From Uloborus plumipes (lineage: Eukaryota > Arthropoda > Arachnida > Araneae > Uloboridae), in contig JAXGGA010002354.1 in the NCBI GenBank assembly GCA_038373865.1, forward strand, positions 1 to 64,000: DNA of 64,000 nucleotides, given 5' to 3'. This document shows positions 63,361 to 64,000 of the stretch, piece by piece. The notes beneath the pieces are model-generated. The model worked only from the letters and a program-made list of their open reading frames with translations, was not told the DNA's origin and did not search any database. The stretch's first letter is position 1; every line of letters begins with the position of its first letter. Made by a program: the position numbers and the translations under genes.

Positions 63361-64000
63361 AATTTTGACCTTTTTTTTTTTTTTTTTTTTTTTAATAGTG
63401 GAAAAATGTTAAAGAAAAAAACTCGTAAGAACAAGAGCTAGAGGACAAAATGAAACAATTGTCGAAAAAAGAAAAAAAAAAGAATAACAATTTTACCTGT
63501 GGCAGGGAATGCCATTCCGATTCACTTTTCTTCGTCTTACCTCAACTCTTTTAGCGATAAACCTTATACAAACTTGGACAGACTGGCCTGCACAGCGCAA
63601 GTTCCCCTCACTGCGCCACAAATCACGTAGAACTTGGAGTTATGTTTTGGCGGATTTCAGTCGGATACACCGCTCAGATCTATTTAACAGGATAGAAAGC
63701 TCGCAGCAACCAGGGGGGCGGCATTTTGACCGATTTTTTTTTTTTTAATAGTAGAAAAATGTTGAAGAAAAAAAACTCGTAAGAACAAGAGCTAGAGGAC
63801 AAAATGAAACAATTGTCGAAAAAAGAAAAAAATAGCAATTTTAGCAATTTTACCCGTGGCAGGGAATGCCATTCCGATTAACTTTTCTTCGTCTTACCTC
63901 AACTCTTTTAGCGATAAACCTTATACAAACTTAGACAGACTGCCCTGCACAGCGCAAGCTCCCCTCACTGCGCCACAAATCACGTAGAACTTGGAATTAT
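63341..64000. repeat. 361-bp tandem duplication
   Basis: cgcagcaaccaggggggcg occurs at 63341 and 63702 and the following ~300 bp match closely up to the window end. Differences include the T-run length and a few substitutions. The 77-79-codon frames are artefacts of this repeat. Confidence 0.9.

Overview
This is a eukaryotic, AT-rich and extremely repeat-rich window. The transposon families (Penelope-like, BEL/Pao, Tc1, hAT, pogo/Tigger, piggyBac-like, PIF/Harbinger-like, Helitron/Helentron, tRNA-SINEs), a TATA/initiator promoter feeding a 12-nt first coding exon, and an Ala-Pro-rich secreted structural protein all point to an arthropod. A chelicerate, probably a spider, is my best guess. It rests on general resemblance (for example the RNase H fragment near 37 kb), not on a diagnostic gene.

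Layout. 1-4.8 kb: pogo-type end, two copies of a foldback element (one with a minisatellite core plus a hAT MITE, the other split by a 1.7-kb hAT), and a small Tigger-like MITE. 5.0-11.1 kb: a near-intact Penelope-like retroelement (769-aa RT plus GIY-YIG protein, 177-bp terminal repeats with a hammerhead-like motif), a truncated inverted second copy, and the gag-protease half of a BEL/Pao element with a probable LTR. 11-25 kb: non-coding DNA full of non-autonomous elements (three piggyBac-like MITEs, a hAT with perfect 8-bp target duplication, a Helitron, several foldbacks, a tRNA-SINE). 25.19-35.70 kb: a 10.5-kb satellite of alternating 39- and 44-bp units (83-bp dimer) with higher-order periodicity and a duplicated edge. 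A hAT inserted in its distal end carries broken transposase and non-LTR RNase H fragments. 37.4-40.2 kb: a 42-bp minisatellite and an apparently intact Tc1-type transposon. 40.2-48.1 kb: a decayed repeat-type gene, a complete tRNA-SINE, pogo/Tigger MITEs (one nested in a hAT), Helitron/Helentron debris and a 215-bp-arm inverted repeat.

48-56 kb holds the only convincing host gene. It lies on the minus strand and has three exons: a TATA/initiator promoter at about 55.94 kb, a 4-codon first exon, a 3.6-kb intron containing a Helitron, a 72-bp intron, and a large repetitive third exon. It encodes a 549-aa secreted, cysteine-free, Gly/Tyr/Ser- and Ala-Pro-repeat protein of cuticle or extracellular-matrix type. 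56-64 kb is non-coding with a palindromic hAT-like MITE, two PIF/Harbinger-like MITEs, a TGACGTCA-bearing repeat, an acagtaa-type repeat, a probable LTR and a 361-bp tandem duplication at the window edge.

There is no operon logic. The region is a nested graveyard and nursery of mobile elements around one structural gene. The Tc1 element and the Penelope-like element look recently mobile.
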